DNA of 64,000 nt from Maribacter flavus. GTDB taxonomy: Bacteria > Bacteroidota > Bacteroidia > Flavobacteriales > Flavobacteriaceae. The notes below the pieces were generated by a model. The model was given only the letters and a program-made list of their open reading frames with translations, had not been told where the DNA came from and ran no database searches. The DNA is taken from contig NZ_VUOE01000001.1 of the NCBI RefSeq assembly GCF_008386635.1, positions 496,001 through 560,000 of the forward strand. The letters run 5' to 3'. Positions 18,588-29,268 of the stretch are shown piece by piece. Both the position numbers and the translations under genes were made by a program. Every line of letters starts with the position of its first letter. Within the stretch, counting starts at the first letter, position 1.

Positions 18588-19354
18588 ATCCAATTTTACA
18601 TTCCAACATCCTAGGTTCCGGCAAACCACTTTGTATCCTGCACGGGTTTTTGGGCATGTCCGATAATTGGAAGACCCTTGGGAATCTCTATGCCGAAAAT
18701 GGTTTTGAGGTCCACTTGATAGACCAGAGAAACCATGGAAGAAGTTTTTGGTCGCAAGAGTTCAACTATGACCTCTTGGCCGAGGACCTATTGCACTACC
18801 TAGACGATAAAAACATTGAAAAGTCCGCCCTGATAGGACATTCCATGGGTGGTAAAACGGTGATGCAATTCGCTTGTACCTATCCGGAGAAAACGGAAAA
18901 ATTATTGGTTGCGGATATTGCGCCCAGGTTTTACCCGCCCCATCATCAGGATATTATCAATGCATTGAACCATTTGGATTTAAAAAACATAACTACAAGA
19001 AGCGATGCGGACGACCAACTTAAAAAATACCTGAAGAGTTTTAGTGTGCGGCAGTTTTTGCTGAAAAACCTATACAGAACGGCGGACAATACCTTTGGGT
19101 TTAGAATGAACCTGGCCGTACTTAGCGAGCGGATGGAAGAGATCGGGGAGAACATTTCCAGTTCTGAAAGTTATAACGGACCTGCACTTTTCCTAAAAGG
19201 AAGCAAATCTGAATACGTCTCCAATGCCGATACGGAACAAATCAAAAGGCATTTTCCCAAAGCGCAAATTGCGGTAATCGACAATGCGGGACATTGGCTA
19301 CATGCAGAAAACCCGGATCAATTCTTTGAAAAATCATATAACTTTCTAAAATAA
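18584..19354 (+). CDS. alpha/beta-fold hydrolase
   Basis: A 256-aa YbfF-like hydrolase. [11 protein letters not shown] forms the oxyanion region, GHSMGG carries the nucleophile Ser87, and the catalytic His is in NAGHWLHAE near the end. It is coupled to pdxJ by a 4-base overlap, an arrangement repeated in many Flavobacteriaceae. No vitamin B6 substrate is known for it. Likely an esterase or thioesterase of unknown specificity. Confidence 0.88.
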   Translation: MNPILHSNILGSGKPLCILHGFLGMSDNWKTLGNLYAENGFEVHLIDQRNHGRSFWSQEFNYDLLAEDLLHYLDDKNIEKSALIGHSMGGKTVMQFACTYPEKTEKLLVADIAPRFYPPHHQDIINALNHLDLKNITTRSDADDQLKKYLKSFSVRQFLLKNLYRTADNTFGFRMNLAVLSERMEEIGENISSSESYNGPALFLKGSKSEYVSNADTEQIKRHFPKAQIAVIDNAGHWLHAENPDQFFEKSYNFLK

Positions 19355-19434
19355 GGGCAATCCAACCGTCGCTTGGATATCTGATCCTATCGCATTATTT
19401 TTTTATCTTTAATAACAACCTAAACCCGATTGAT

Positions 19435-19782
19435 ATGAAACTTGTATTGCGTATTTTGTTAAGTGCCTTGGCGGTAATCCTATTGGCCAACTTCCTGCCC
19501 CATGTATCGGTAGATTCGTATGGTACTGCCATAATCGTTGCCATAGTTCTGAGCCTTTTGAACTTTTTGGTCAAACCCATTTTGGTCATCCTTACCCTAC
19601 CCGTTACCATAGTTACGTTCGGGTTGTTCTTACTTATTATAAACGCGTTGATAATTCTTTTGGCCGATAATTTAATAGCCGGATTCAATGTGGACGGCAT
19701 CTGGTGGGCCCTTTTATTCAGTCTTCTGCTTTCTTTTTTACAATCCATTTTGTTTTCCCTGTTAAAAGAAGACAAAGAGTAG
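19435..19782 (+). CDS. four-helix phage-holin-family membrane protein
   Basis: A 115-aa protein made almost entirely of four hydrophobic helices. The NFLVKPILVILTLPVTIVTFGLF core is characteristic of the superfamily IV phage holin family found in many non-phage genomes. There are no lysis genes nearby, so a phage origin is not implied. The chromosomal members have no established function. It stands alone between the pdxJ pair and tig. Confidence 0.8.
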   Translation: MKLVLRILLSALAVILLANFLPHVSVDSYGTAIIVAIVLSLLNFLVKPILVILTLPVTIVTFGLFLLIINALIILLADNLIAGFNVDGIWWALLFSLLLSFLQSILFSLLKEDKE

Positions 19783-19811
19783 TTATTATTTGAGATTCAA
19801 GACTTTAAAAA

Positions 19812-19843
19812 CTTGGTCAACAGAAGAAAATAGCCTAATTTTG
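19812..19843 (+). promoter_or_regulatory. promoter of tig
   Basis: A CTTG -33-like element (19812-19815), a 20-bp spacer and TAATTTTG (19836-19843) fit the Bacteroidota promoter pattern, 40 bases upstream of the trigger factor ATG. Confidence 0.6.
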
Positions 19844-19883
19844 CCTCCCGTTTTATTTAAGTAATTAAGAAGATACTGAAGGA

Positions 19884-21206
19884 ATGAACATTACAAAAGA
19901 ACAGATAGACGACCTGAACGCTGTAGTTAAAGTCGCTATCACCAAGGAGGACTATCAAGACAAGGTAGACACTATCCTAAAAAATTATAAAAAACAGGCC
20001 AATATACCGGGTTTTAGAAAGGGCCAGGTACCCATGGGCCTTATTAAGAAGCAATATGGAAAAGCCGTGTTGGTAGACGAGGTGAACAAATTGCTACAAG
20101 ACAATTTGAACAAATACCTTACGGAGGAAAAATTGGATGTTCTTGGAAACCCTTTACCTAAACAAAAAGACGATTTTGATTGGGACCAGGAAGAATTGGA
20201 TTTTGAATTCGAATTGGGTTTGGCCCCAGATTTTGAAGTTCCTTTAAAAACCAAAAAGGCCATAACCCATTATAAAATTGTGGCCGATAAGAAAATGATT
20301 TCCGAACAGGTGGAGCGTATCCAAAAACAGTACGGAAAACTTGTGAGTAAAGAGCAAGTTGGTAAAAATGACGAGGTTTCCGGAAAGTTCGAAAACGAGG
20401 CCGAGGGCATAGACAATCAGTCACTCTTGGAAATGGACAAGCTCAAAAGCAAAAAAGCAATCGATAGCTTGGTTGGGAAAAAAGTTGGTGATACCGTTAC
20501 CTTGAAGACCAAGGGACTTTTTAAGGAGGATTATTTTCTATCAAGTGCTTTGGGCATCGGTAGGGATAAGGCCGATAATTTTGACACAGAGGTTTCCTTC
20601 ACCATTACCGAAATAAACGAACGGCAGCCCGCGGAATTAAACCAAGAGCTTTTCGATAAACTTTTCGGAAAAGACAACGTAAAGTCCGAAAAAGAACTTC
20701 GAGAGCGTATCGCCGAAGATTCCGAAAAGCAATTTGAACAGCAATCCGATCAAAAGCTTCTCAACGATGTCACGGAGTATTATATAGAAAATACCAAGTT
20801 TGAACTTCCCACAGGGTTTTTGACCAAATGGATTCAAATGACGGGAGATAAGAAATTGACCCCTGAGGAGGCCAGCGAGGAATATGAGAAATCCGAAAAA
20901 GGATTACGTTACCAATTGATCGAAGGCAAAATAATCAAGGACAACAACCTTCAGGTCCAATTTGATGAATTGAAGGAGTTTGCGAAGGGCTTCATCAAGT
21001 CTCAAATGGCGCAATTTGGACAAATGAACCCAAAGGAGGAAGAATTGGAGGCTATTGCAGTAAGGGTTTTGGGCAATCAGGATGAAGTTAAGCGTTTGTC
21101 AGAACAGCTTATGAGCCAAAAATTATTGAACTTGTACAAGGAAAAAGGAAACCTTAAGACAAAAGAGGTTACCTATGAAAACTTTGTGAAAGAGGTTTAC
21201 GGGTAA
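19884..21206 (+). CDS. tig: trigger factor
   Basis: A 440-aa ribosome-associated chaperone with peptidyl-prolyl isomerase-like domain. The N-terminal ribosome-binding domain shows the signature NIPGFRKGQVPMGLIKKQYG. A diverged FKBP-like middle follows (KSKKAIDSLVGKKVGDTVTL), then a helical C-terminal arm. It catches nascent chains at the exit tunnel. It is followed by its own terminator and then by clpP-clpX, the usual order. Confidence 0.95.
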   Translation: MNITKEQIDDLNAVVKVAITKEDYQDKVDTILKNYKKQANIPGFRKGQVPMGLIKKQYGKAVLVDEVNKLLQDNLNKYLTEEKLDVLGNPLPKQKDDFDWDQEELDFEFELGLAPDFEVPLKTKKAITHYKIVADKKMISEQVERIQKQYGKLVSKEQVGKNDEVSGKFENEAEGIDNQSLLEMDKLKSKKAIDSLVGKKVGDTVTLKTKGLFKEDYFLSSALGIGRDKADNFDTEVSFTITEINERQPAELNQELFDKLFGKDNVKSEKELRERIAEDSEKQFEQQSDQKLLNDVTEYYIENTKFELPTGFLTKWIQMTGDKKLTPEEASEEYEKSEKGLRYQLIEGKIIKDNNLQVQFDELKEFAKGFIKSQMAQFGQMNPKEEELEAIAVRVLGNQDEVKRLSEQLMSQKLLNLYKEKGNLKTKEVTYENFVKEVYG

Positions 21207-21235
21207 TATCCGAACGATAAATTAAGTATCTTTAC

Positions 21236-21269
21236 GGTGCCGAAAAACTATTTTTCGGCACCTTTTTTT
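21236..21269 (+). terminator. terminator after tig
   Basis: A 12-bp perfect stem GGTGCCGAAAAA / TTTTTCGGCACC with a 3-nt loop, followed by a run of seven T. Separates tig from clpP. Confidence 0.92.
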
Positions 21270-21294
21270 ACTACTAAAAATCGATTAAGAGTTT

Positions 21295-21975
21295 ATGGAT
21301 TACGGAAAAGAGTTCAAGAATTACGCCATAAAGGATCAGGGTATCAGCAGTATGTATTATGACAAGATAATGAGCAGCATGTACCCTGTAAACATGACCC
21401 CCAACATAATCGAGGAAAGACAGCTCAATGCCATTGCCATGGATGTTTTCTCCCGTTTGATGATGGATAGAATCATCTTTTTGGGAACAGGTATCAATGA
21501 CCAAGTGGCCAACATAGTTCAAGCACAACTATTGTTTTTGGAAAGTGCGGACGCCTCCAAGGACATACAGATATATATCAATTCGCCCGGCGGCAGTGTC
21601 TATGCCGGTCTTGGCATCTATGACACCATGCAATTCATAAAGCCTGACGTAGCCACCATTTGTACAGGAATGGCGGCCTCCATGGGAGCCGTATTATTGT
21701 GTGCGGGCCAAAAAGGAAAACGCAGTGGTTTGTCCCATTCAAGGGTTATGATTCACCAACCCATGGGTGGCGCACAAGGGCAGGCAAGCGACATTGAAAT
21801 TACCGCTCGTGAAATCCTTAAATTGAAGGAGGAACTATACCAAATAATTTCCAAACACTCAGGTCAGCCCATAGAAAAAATCCATGAGGACAGTGATCGG
21901 GATTATTGGATGAAAGCCGATGTTGCCCTGGAATATGGTATGATTGACGAGATTTTAGTAAGGGACAAAGAATAA
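21295..21975 (+). CDS. clpP: ATP-dependent Clp protease proteolytic subunit
   Basis: A 226-aa ClpP serine protease. It has the [15 protein letters not shown] oxyanion region, the nucleophile Ser129 in MAASMGA and catalytic His154 in MIHQPMGG. It forms a 14-mer chamber fed by ClpX. The N-terminal extension of about 30 residues before the conserved core is normal for Bacteroidota. clpX follows 85 bases later on the same strand. Confidence 0.97.
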   Translation: MDYGKEFKNYAIKDQGISSMYYDKIMSSMYPVNMTPNIIEERQLNAIAMDVFSRLMMDRIIFLGTGINDQVANIVQAQLLFLESADASKDIQIYINSPGGSVYAGLGIYDTMQFIKPDVATICTGMAASMGAVLLCAGQKGKRSGLSHSRVMIHQPMGGAQGQASDIEITAREILKLKEELYQIISKHSGQPIEKIHEDSDRDYWMKADVALEYGMIDEILVRDKE

Positions 21976-22060
21976 TTTCGTCCAATAAGCTAGAATTTTA
22001 TTTTTTAGTGAACCAAAAACCAATAATATTCGTTAAGTTTTTGGTCAGATTATCTTTTAT

Positions 22061-23296
22061 ATGGCAAAGGAAAACTTAGAATGCTCGTTTTGTGGAAGGA
22101 AAAAGCCGGAAACCAATTTATTGATAGCCGGCCTGGATGCCCATATTTGTGATAGATGTATCGAGCAGGCCCATGGAATCGTTGCAGAGGAAACAAGACA
22201 GACCAAAACCAATGACCTATCATCTGAACTTACGCTCAAAAAGCCTCAAGAAATAAAGGACTTTTTGGATACTTTCATTATCGGTCAGGAACGCACAAAA
22301 AAGGTCATGTCGGTCGCTGTTTACAATCACTACAAAAGACTGTTGCAACCAGCTTCCAAGGAGGACGATGTGGAGATACAGAAAAGCAATATTATCATGG
22401 TAGGCCAAACGGGAACAGGAAAAACCCTTATGGCAAAAACCATTGCAAAAATGCTCAATGTTCCCCTGGCCATTGTGGATGCTACGGTATTGACCGAAGC
22501 AGGGTATGTGGGGGAAGATGTGGAAAGTATCCTGACCCGCTTGTTACAGGCCGCGGACTACAATCTGGAAAAAGCAGAGCGTGGCATCGTTTTTATCGAT
22601 GAAATTGACAAAATTGCCCGTAAAAGCGACAACCCTTCCATTACGAGGGACGTATCTGGAGAGGGAGTTCAACAAGGACTGCTGAAATTGTTGGAAGGTA
22701 CTACCGTAAACGTTCCACCCAAAGGTGGAAGGAAACATCCGGACCAAAAATTTATCGAGGTAAATACGGAAAATATCTTGTTCGTTGCAGGAGGTGCTTT
22801 TGATGGGATTGAAAGGGCCATCACAAAACGCTTGAACCTACAAGCGGTTGGTTACAGTGCTTCCAAGGCAGAGGAGAATCTGGACGAATCCAATATCCTC
22901 CAATATATCATCCCAAAGGATCTCAAGGAATTTGGATTGATTCCGGAAATCATTGGTAGGCTTCCCGTACTTACGCATATGAATCCGCTGGACAAAAAAA
23001 CATTGAGGGCCATATTAACGGAACCCAAAAATGCCATTATAAAGCAGTATGAAAAACTGTTCGCCATGGACAATATCTCGTTTACCATAACGGAGCAGGC
23101 CTTGGATTATATAGTGGACAAAGCGATTGAATACAAACTGGGCGCTAGAGGTTTGAGATCTCTCTGCGAAGCTATTTTTACGGACGCCATGTTTGAGATG
23201 CCCAGTACGGACGAAAGGGACTTCAAGGTTACAAAGCCCTATGCAGAACAAAAACTGTCCTACGAAACAGTTAAAAAATTAAAGGCGGTTTCTTAA
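22061..23296 (+). CDS. clpX: ATP-dependent Clp protease ATP-binding subunit
   Basis: A 411-aa AAA+ unfoldase. The zinc-binding domain has Cys8, Cys11, Cys30 and Cys33, Walker A is GQTGTGKT (residues 115-122), Walker B is [12 protein letters not shown], and the RKHPDQKF pore-adjacent loop is recognisable. It delivers tagged substrates to ClpP. Its stop codon lies inside a terminator hairpin and overlaps the end of the convergent hydrolase gene by four bases. Confidence 0.97.
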   Translation: MAKENLECSFCGRKKPETNLLIAGLDAHICDRCIEQAHGIVAEETRQTKTNDLSSELTLKKPQEIKDFLDTFIIGQERTKKVMSVAVYNHYKRLLQPASKEDDVEIQKSNIIMVGQTGTGKTLMAKTIAKMLNVPLAIVDATVLTEAGYVGEDVESILTRLLQAADYNLEKAERGIVFIDEIDKIARKSDNPSITRDVSGEGVQQGLLKLLEGTTVNVPPKGGRKHPDQKFIEVNTENILFVAGGAFDGIERAITKRLNLQAVGYSASKAEENLDESNILQYIIPKDLKEFGLIPEIIGRLPVLTHMNPLDKKTLRAILTEPKNAIIKQYEKLFAMDNISFTITEQALDYIVDKAIEYKLGARGLRSLCEAIFTDAMFEMPSTDERDFKVTKPYAEQKLSYETVKKLKAVS

Positions 23297-23310
23297 ACCG
23301 CCTTTTTCTT
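23281..23310. terminator. bidirectional terminator over clpX stop
   Basis: An 11-bp perfect stem AAAGGCGGTTT / AAACCGCCTTT with a 3-nt loop and T-run. It includes the last clpX codons and the last codons of the convergent hydrolase, so one DNA element both codes and terminates for both genes. Confidence 0.88.
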
Positions 23311-23862
23311 TTCAATCTTTTCCGGGATGTTTATCGAGGTGACTTCGTTCAACAAGGATAAACAGACTTTCCTAATTATTTTTTCATCGGTATAAAGTGT
23401 GTGTCCGTAATTTGGAACGATATCCATTTCCACATCTAACTTATTGGCCCAAATATCATCGGGCCTATTGGTATCCCTTTCCCCATATATGAGATTTAGG
23501 GAAACCAAAGGCTTTTCGTCCTGTAACCTTATTCTTGTTGGGGAAATCGCATAAAGCGACTTTACCGGTAGACCTTTTTTTGCGGCATTCCAAACAATGG
23601 TACCTCCTGTGCTGAACGCTAGGAAATAGCAAGGTGAAGTTTCCTTTTTCAGAAGATGGGCTACCGCGGTATCGATACCTCCATTTACAAAAGCATCATG
23701 GATGTTCTGCTCGGTCTGTACTGGCAAATCAATATTCGCAAGTTGTTGGCTATCATAAAAAGTGATATCAAAATATTGCTGTAAATATCCTAAATATGAA
23801 GTGATCCAAAGGCCATTTTTGGTGCCCCACATATCCGAGACAATAACTAGTTTTTCAGCCAT
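23293..23862 (-). CDS. small alpha/beta-hydrolase-like protein
   Basis: A 189-aa protein with an alpha/beta hydrolase layout: the beta strand LVIVSDMWG at the start, a FLAFSTGGT elbow with a likely nucleophile Ser, [11 protein letters not shown] for the acid and NYGHTLY for the His. Its Lys-rich C-terminus (EKKKAV) is encoded by the terminator shared with clpX and is probably not functionally important. Its substrate is unknown. Confidence 0.72.
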   Translation of the reverse strand: MAEKLVIVSDMWGTKNGLWITSYLGYLQQYFDITFYDSQQLANIDLPVQTEQNIHDAFVNGGIDTAVAHLLKKETSPCYFLAFSTGGTIVWNAAKKGLPVKSLYAISPTRIRLQDEKPLVSLNLIYGERDTNRPDDIWANKLDVEMDIVPNYGHTLYTDEKIIRKVCLSLLNEVTSINIPEKIEKKKAV

Positions 23863-24003
23863 AATATTTATTTTGTAAATTAATAATTTGGGAACTAGAC
23901 CCTTAAATTGATTATTTAACGGCCTATTCTGTAATTTATTTGGTAATTCGTCCCAAATCCTCGATGTAAGACCATTCCTATATTAGAAATCGCCTTAAAT
24001 ATC

Positions 24004-25560
24004 CTAACTTTCTTTGGTAAGTTCTTCACGCACCGGATGGCCGGAAGAGGAATTCATACACAATAATTTCTCCAAGTAGTCCCTCCTGTTCGAGAGCCTT
24101 GGAATTTTATGCTGTCCTCCCAATTTATCATTGATTTTTAACCAATCATAAAACAGGTTTTCCCGAGCCACATGGACCTTGGGTATCTCAAGGGTAATGT
24201 TGTTATAGCGCTTCGCCTCGTAATCTGAGTTCAGGGACTTTAAAGCGTTATCCAGTAATTCCGTAAAATAATTTAAATCTTCCGGTGCCTTTCTAAACTC
24301 GATTATCCATTCGTGCGATCCCTTCTTCTTTCCGTTCATGAAAATAGGTCCTGCGGTATAGTCCTTTATTTCAGTCCTGGTTTTTAGACATACCATTTTT
24401 AGGGCTTCTTCGGCATTTTCAATTATCAATTCCTCGCCAAAAACATTGATGTGATGCTTGGTCCTTCCCGTTATCCGAATCCTATAGGGGCTCTTGGATG
24501 TAAAACGGACAGTATCCCCGATCTTATAACGCCATAAACCCGAATTGGTAGTAATCACGATGGCGTAGTTCTTACCAATTTCCACTTCCCATAATGGAAT
24601 GCATTCCTGCTGTTCCGTTCCATAGATATCCATAGGGATGAACTCGTAGAAAATCCCGTAATCCAACATCAACAAAAGATCTTCAGCATTATTCCGGTCC
24701 TGAATGGCAAAGAACCCTTCCGATGCATTGTATATCTCATAATACCGAAAATTCTTTCGCGGCAAGAGACTCTTATACTGTTCCCTATACGGGCTAAAAC
24801 TTACACCCCCATGAAAATAGACCTCAAGGTTCTCCCAAACCTGAAATAGGTGTTCCTTGCCCGTTTCCTGTAAAACATTGTTCAACAAAACCAACATCCA
24901 GGAAGGAACGCCGGCCAAACTGGTCACATTTTCCTGAACGCTTTCCTTAATAATGGCGCCAAGCTTGGTCTCCCACTCGCTCATCAAGGAAACCTTATTG
25001 CTTGGGGTACTACTAAATTCCGCCCAAAGAGGCATATTGTCGATCAAGATGGCGGACAAATCTCCAAAAAAAGAACCATTGTCCTCATACAACTCCTTAC
25101 TGCCCCCCAAACGTAGACTCTTGCCCGTAAACAATTGTGAATCCTCGTTATTGTTTAGATACAGGCATAACAAGTCCTTTCCAGATTTATAATGACAGTC
25201 CTCCAATGCCTCTGAACTTACTGGTATAAATTTGCTTTTGGCATTGGTGGTTCCGCTGCTCTTTGCAAACAGCTTTACGGTAGTGGGCCAGAACAAGTTC
25301 TGTTCCCCTTTTCTGGTCCTCTCTATGATGGGTTCCACTTCCTCGTAGGATACCACTGGAAGTCTCTCCTTATATGTCTCATAATTGTTTATGGACTCAA
25401 AATCATAATGTCGTCCAATTTCAGTGTCCTCTGCAAATTCCAACAGGTTCAACAATACCTCTTCCTGTACCTCCTCTGGATACTTTAGGAAAAGTTCTAT
25501 CTGGTGATAGCGCTTTTTAAGTAACCAAGAGGCTATGGAATTGAAAAGTGGAATGGACAT
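24004..25560 (-). CDS. GH3 family acyl-adenylate-type protein
   Basis: A 518-aa member of the GH3 family, related to plant GH3 amido synthetases that conjugate amino acids to jasmonate or auxin through an acyl-adenylate. The ATP-binding loop reads SSGTTNAKSKFIPVS. Further segments are EIYNASEGFFAIQ, GLWRYKIGDTVRF and the hinge RITGRTKHHINVFGEEL. Bacterial members are common in Bacteroidota, but their substrates are largely unknown. The gene stands alone, so there is no context clue. An acyl-amino acid ligase role is inferred from the family only. Confidence 0.88.
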   Translation of the reverse strand: MSIPLFNSIASWLLKKRYHQIELFLKYPEEVQEEVLLNLLEFAEDTEIGRHYDFESINNYETYKERLPVVSYEEVEPIIERTRKGEQNLFWPTTVKLFAKSSGTTNAKSKFIPVSSEALEDCHYKSGKDLLCLYLNNNEDSQLFTGKSLRLGGSKELYEDNGSFFGDLSAILIDNMPLWAEFSSTPSNKVSLMSEWETKLGAIIKESVQENVTSLAGVPSWMLVLLNNVLQETGKEHLFQVWENLEVYFHGGVSFSPYREQYKSLLPRKNFRYYEIYNASEGFFAIQDRNNAEDLLLMLDYGIFYEFIPMDIYGTEQQECIPLWEVEIGKNYAIVITTNSGLWRYKIGDTVRFTSKSPYRIRITGRTKHHINVFGEELIIENAEEALKMVCLKTRTEIKDYTAGPIFMNGKKKGSHEWIIEFRKAPEDLNYFTELLDNALKSLNSDYEAKRYNNITLEIPKVHVARENLFYDWLKINDKLGGQHKIPRLSNRRDYLEKLLCMNSSSGHPVREELTKES

Positions 25561-25635
25561 TTTTGGGTATCTTTAACATCTAAAAATAGGGTATATCCCC
25601 ATCATTTTCAAATTGAAGTTTTAATAGAGTTAACA

Positions 25636-26430
25636 ATGCAATACGAAGGTGTCCTAAAAAAAATGCAGACGGAAATGGCAAGTCCCATCCAGTATTATTT
25701 GGTATTTGAATCGGACTTCCTGAATATGAACCAAGTACTGGACTGCCAATTGCAAATTAAACTCATTAAACACCAATGTCTCAACTGCGGTAATGACCGA
25801 CCCATTTATCGCCAAGGCTTTTGTAGATCCTGCTTTTTTGACATTCCCGCTGCGGGCGATTGGATAATGCGACCCGAACTAAGCACCGCGCATTTGAATC
25901 AAGAGGACCGCGATCTGGAATACGAGAAAAAAGTGCAGTTGCAGCCCCACATTGTTTATTTGGCGAATTCCAGCAATATAAAAGTGGGAGTTACGAGAAA
26001 GACCCAGATTCCCACACGATGGATCGATCAAGGGGCGCATGAAGCGATTGAAATCGTGGAAGTGCCCAACAGGTATTTGGCAGGTATTACGGAAGTTGCA
26101 CTCAAAGACCATGTATCAGATAAAACCAACTGGCGCAAAATGCTCACCAATGATATTGAAGATCAGGATTTGGTAGCGTGGCGCAATACCCTTAGGTCCT
26201 ACATTCCACAAGAGGCCCTGCCCTATTTCATTGAAAGCAATACGGAAACTAATTTGGAATTCCCCGTATTAAAATTTCCGGAGAAGGTCAAGAGCCTAAG
26301 CCTGGACAAAACCCCAACATATCAAGGAATCCTTAAAGGAATTAAAGGTCAGTATCTCATTTTTGAGGACAATACCGTGTTCAATATTCGGGGAAGTGAG
26401 GGCTACTATATTGGTCTTACCATTAGTTAA
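25636..26430 (+). CDS. DUF2797 zinc-ribbon protein
   Basis: A 264-aa DUF2797 protein. A zinc-ribbon-like segment CLNCGNDRPIYRQGFCRSC sits near residue 50. A GIY-YIG-like fold follows, marked by HIVYLANSSNIKVGVTR and RWIDQGA. The family has no established function; the fold suggests nucleic-acid binding. Its 3' end overlaps the end of the convergent AsmA gene by eight bases. Confidence 0.82.
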   Translation: MQYEGVLKKMQTEMASPIQYYLVFESDFLNMNQVLDCQLQIKLIKHQCLNCGNDRPIYRQGFCRSCFFDIPAAGDWIMRPELSTAHLNQEDRDLEYEKKVQLQPHIVYLANSSNIKVGVTRKTQIPTRWIDQGAHEAIEIVEVPNRYLAGITEVALKDHVSDKTNWRKMLTNDIEDQDLVAWRNTLRSYIPQEALPYFIESNTETNLEFPVLKFPEKVKSLSLDKTPTYQGILKGIKGQYLIFEDNTVFNIRGSEGYYIGLTIS

Positions 26431-29152
26431 CGGAATCCTTTTTAGCCTCCGTTTCTGTCTTTTTCTTCCCAAAAAGACCTTTTAACACATCCTTGGCGGC
26501 TTCCTTCACGGCTTCCTCCTTTTTAGGTGGTGTAGAAAGCGTATCCGTTTTTATTTTTGTGGAATCCGCTTTATTGGAACCACCCAATATACCGCTCAAT
26601 ACTTCCTTGGCTCCTGTTTTGGTATCCTGACCGGTGGTATCCTTTTTGGTTGAGCCGGATAAGATATCCCCTATCAAATCCTTGGCCTTATCCTTTCCTT
26701 TATTGACCAATTTTTGCTTTTCTATCTCGATTAATTGGTTGGTCAATGTTTTTATGCCCGATGTCAAGTCGGTTGTAATTTCCGGGCTATTGTAAACCCC
26801 ACCGATATTGGCCGTAACGGGAATGGTTAAGCTATCCAGGGAACGATCATCTATCCTAGCAATCAGGTTATTTATGTCCTTGCCCAAATATTTGGATGGA
26901 ACCTGTAAAGTGGCCTTGTAATTCATTTTTTGGTCAAAAGTGTGGTTTCCGTCCACGTTAATTTCTATATCCTGATATCTAATACTGAAGGGTTTTACCG
27001 CGACCAATCCATTTTCAAAGGATAGTTTTGTCTTTAATTCCTTCAAGCTCAGTTTTTCCAAATCGATAAAATCCAACTTGGTATCCAACGCGGATAGCAC
27101 CGGCGCTTTATCCGTACTGATTTCCCTTGTAATGACATCGGCGAGGATATTACCGGTCAACGAAAGTAGGTCTGGCGTAAAATCATCGGTCAAATTACCT
27201 GAAAGGGAAATATCGGAACTGAATTTCCCCTTGAGAATTCTTGCCACTGGTGCCAAGACCTGAAACAATTCCAATGCCTGAAAGCTTTCTTGCAATTCCA
27301 ATTGGTCCAAAGCCAGCTGCATGGCAAAAGTGGGGGTTTCCTGTTTTGTGGAAACCTCCCCGTTAAAGGCGACCTTACCATCGAACAAAGAGGATGTCAT
27401 ATTGCTCAAGGTCGCTTTTTCGTCCTTGATCCTAAGACTACCTTTGACGTCACGCAGCGTGATGTTGTCATAGATTACGATATTCGCCGAGGCGTTAAAG
27501 TTGGCGTCCAAAAATGACGGTATCTTTATTTTTTCTTCCGATGGTATTGTTTGGGAGGCCGTTTCTCCCGATGTTTCCCCAGAATCCTCCACCATAAAAT
27601 CGTTCAGGGCAAAGGTGTTTGAAACCAGGTCAAAGTTGCCCTCCACATTTTCATTATTGAACAGATAGCCCAGAAAATTGTTGATGGTACCTGTAATCCG
27701 GAAATCCGTTTGCCCCGTGGAACCCTTCATTTCGCGCAACGTAACCGACTTTGGGTTGAACGCGACCGATGTGGCATTCAGCACAACCGGATTGGGAATC
27801 TCCTCGGATTTGTATTCAAAATCGGTCAGGGTCATTTGCCCTTCCGTCTTCGTATTCTCGTACTGTTTCCTTTCAATGGTTGCCATATCAAAAGCCGTGG
27901 AAATATCGGCATTCAACAGCCCCTTTAAACTAAGTCCCGCCGGTACGGGGTATGCCTTTTCAAGATTGGCCAAGTTCATTTTTCCGTCCAAATGGGCATC
28001 GACTTTGGTATTGCCCATTAATTCGGAAATTTTTGAGGTCATATTGAAACGATCCTCATCGATCATGAAGGATGTACGATTGATATCCACGTACGTATCT
28101 TCGGCCAAACCACTATTATTGTTTATCGCTACATCAATGAATATATTTTTTACCGTTTTGGGCAGATCCGGGTATTTGAACGAAGCATTGTTCGAATTGA
28201 TCTTGATATTGAATTGTGGAATATGCTCCTCGTCCACGATTCCGTTAAAGCGGCCCTCCACCACAAAGTCGCCCGTGGTCGTCACATTTTCAATATTCTT
28301 GGAATACGTTTCAGGAATGACCGCCAAGAAATTTTTAAAATCGGACGACGGTGTCTTAAAACTAATATCCACTTCCTGGTTGTCCTCGTTCAATTTCACA
28401 AAACCTTCGAAAACCAAGGGAAGTTGATTGACCAGTGCCTCGTTCCTTAAAAAGGAATATTTGTTTTCGTTCAAATCGATTCCGATCAGGGCATCCAGTT
28501 GCACCTTGTTCCTGTTCAAATAATTGGTGCTGTCCATTTCAAAAGAAACAAGGGCATCCGTGTGGGTATCCAGTTCCGAGGTTGCCAGGGAAAGGTCCCC
28601 GGTTCCCTTATGGTTCATTGCATCGATTTCCAAATGAATGCCCGTGGAAAAATCATCATACAAAATTTTGGAATCGTTTATTTCGTAGGATTCCATGTTG
28701 AAGGAAAAACCTTCAGTATCCGATGCAGTTTCGGCACCCGTTGTTTCGGACTCCAAGGCAATATCGTAATTGGCATTTTCGGCTTCGTCCAACTTTATAT
28801 GTAAAAGCGCCTTGTCCACCTGTAACCTTGAAATGGATATGGGCTCCCCGCTGGATTTCAGCAATTGCATAACGCCCATGGACAATGAGACTTCCTTGGA
28901 GGCAAACAAAGTGTCGCCCTCAAAAGGAGCCTTGTTCACCAAGCTCACGTCCTTTAAGCTAACCTCGGCATTGGGAAAACTACGGATGAGACTCAATTTG
29001 GCATCGGAAAAATCCAAGGTCGCGTTAACGGAACTATTTACATTGTTCCTAATGATGTCCCCAATTTTAGCTTCCAGAAAAAAAGGTATGGAAACCAACA
29101 GGGCAATAATCAGTACAAGGATAATGCCCACTATTTTTAATATCTTCTTCAT
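26423..29152 (-). CDS. AsmA-family envelope protein
   Basis: A 909-aa protein with one N-terminal membrane anchor (ILKIVGIILVLIIALLVSIPFF), then a very long beta-rich periplasmic region and a C-terminal Lys/Thr/Asp-rich tail. The start and the DISLSGNLTDDFTPDLLSLTG-type repeats match AsmA-like proteins, which bridge inner and outer membranes and are linked to phospholipid transport and outer-membrane homeostasis. It is monocistronic as far as can be seen. Confidence 0.88.
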   Translation of the reverse strand: MKKILKIVGIILVLIIALLVSIPFFLEAKIGDIIRNNVNSSVNATLDFSDAKLSLIRSFPNAEVSLKDVSLVNKAPFEGDTLFASKEVSLSMGVMQLLKSSGEPISISRLQVDKALLHIKLDEAENANYDIALESETTGAETASDTEGFSFNMESYEINDSKILYDDFSTGIHLEIDAMNHKGTGDLSLATSELDTHTDALVSFEMDSTNYLNRNKVQLDALIGIDLNENKYSFLRNEALVNQLPLVFEGFVKLNEDNQEVDISFKTPSSDFKNFLAVIPETYSKNIENVTTTGDFVVEGRFNGIVDEEHIPQFNIKINSNNASFKYPDLPKTVKNIFIDVAINNNSGLAEDTYVDINRTSFMIDEDRFNMTSKISELMGNTKVDAHLDGKMNLANLEKAYPVPAGLSLKGLLNADISTAFDMATIERKQYENTKTEGQMTLTDFEYKSEEIPNPVVLNATSVAFNPKSVTLREMKGSTGQTDFRITGTINNFLGYLFNNENVEGNFDLVSNTFALNDFMVEDSGETSGETASQTIPSEEKIKIPSFLDANFNASANIVIYDNITLRDVKGSLRIKDEKATLSNMTSSLFDGKVAFNGEVSTKQETPTFAMQLALDQLELQESFQALELFQVLAPVARILKGKFSSDISLSGNLTDDFTPDLLSLTGNILADVITREISTDKAPVLSALDTKLDFIDLEKLSLKELKTKLSFENGLVAVKPFSIRYQDIEINVDGNHTFDQKMNYKATLQVPSKYLGKDINNLIARIDDRSLDSLTIPVTANIGGVYNSPEITTDLTSGIKTLTNQLIEIEKQKLVNKGKDKAKDLIGDILSGSTKKDTTGQDTKTGAKEVLSGILGGSNKADSTKIKTDTLSTPPKKEEAVKEAAKDVLKGLFGKKKTETEAKKDSVN

Positions 29153-29268
29153 ATGTTAATTTAAAAAAGCAATTTCTTTCAACAACTTATTGAAAATCCA
29201 TGGGAATTATGGACGTTTTTCTACCGATTATTGATGCTACCGATAGAACTCAAAAACCACCGCGATTA

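Noticed and set aside
19435..19782. Prophage remnant suggested by a holin-family gene
   Set aside because: No other phage genes flank it; this holin-like family is widespread as a chromosomal membrane protein.
27678..28427. 249-codon open frame antisense to the AsmA gene
   Set aside because: It lies wholly inside the intact AsmA coding sequence, has no recognisable domain, and arises from codon bias of the real gene.
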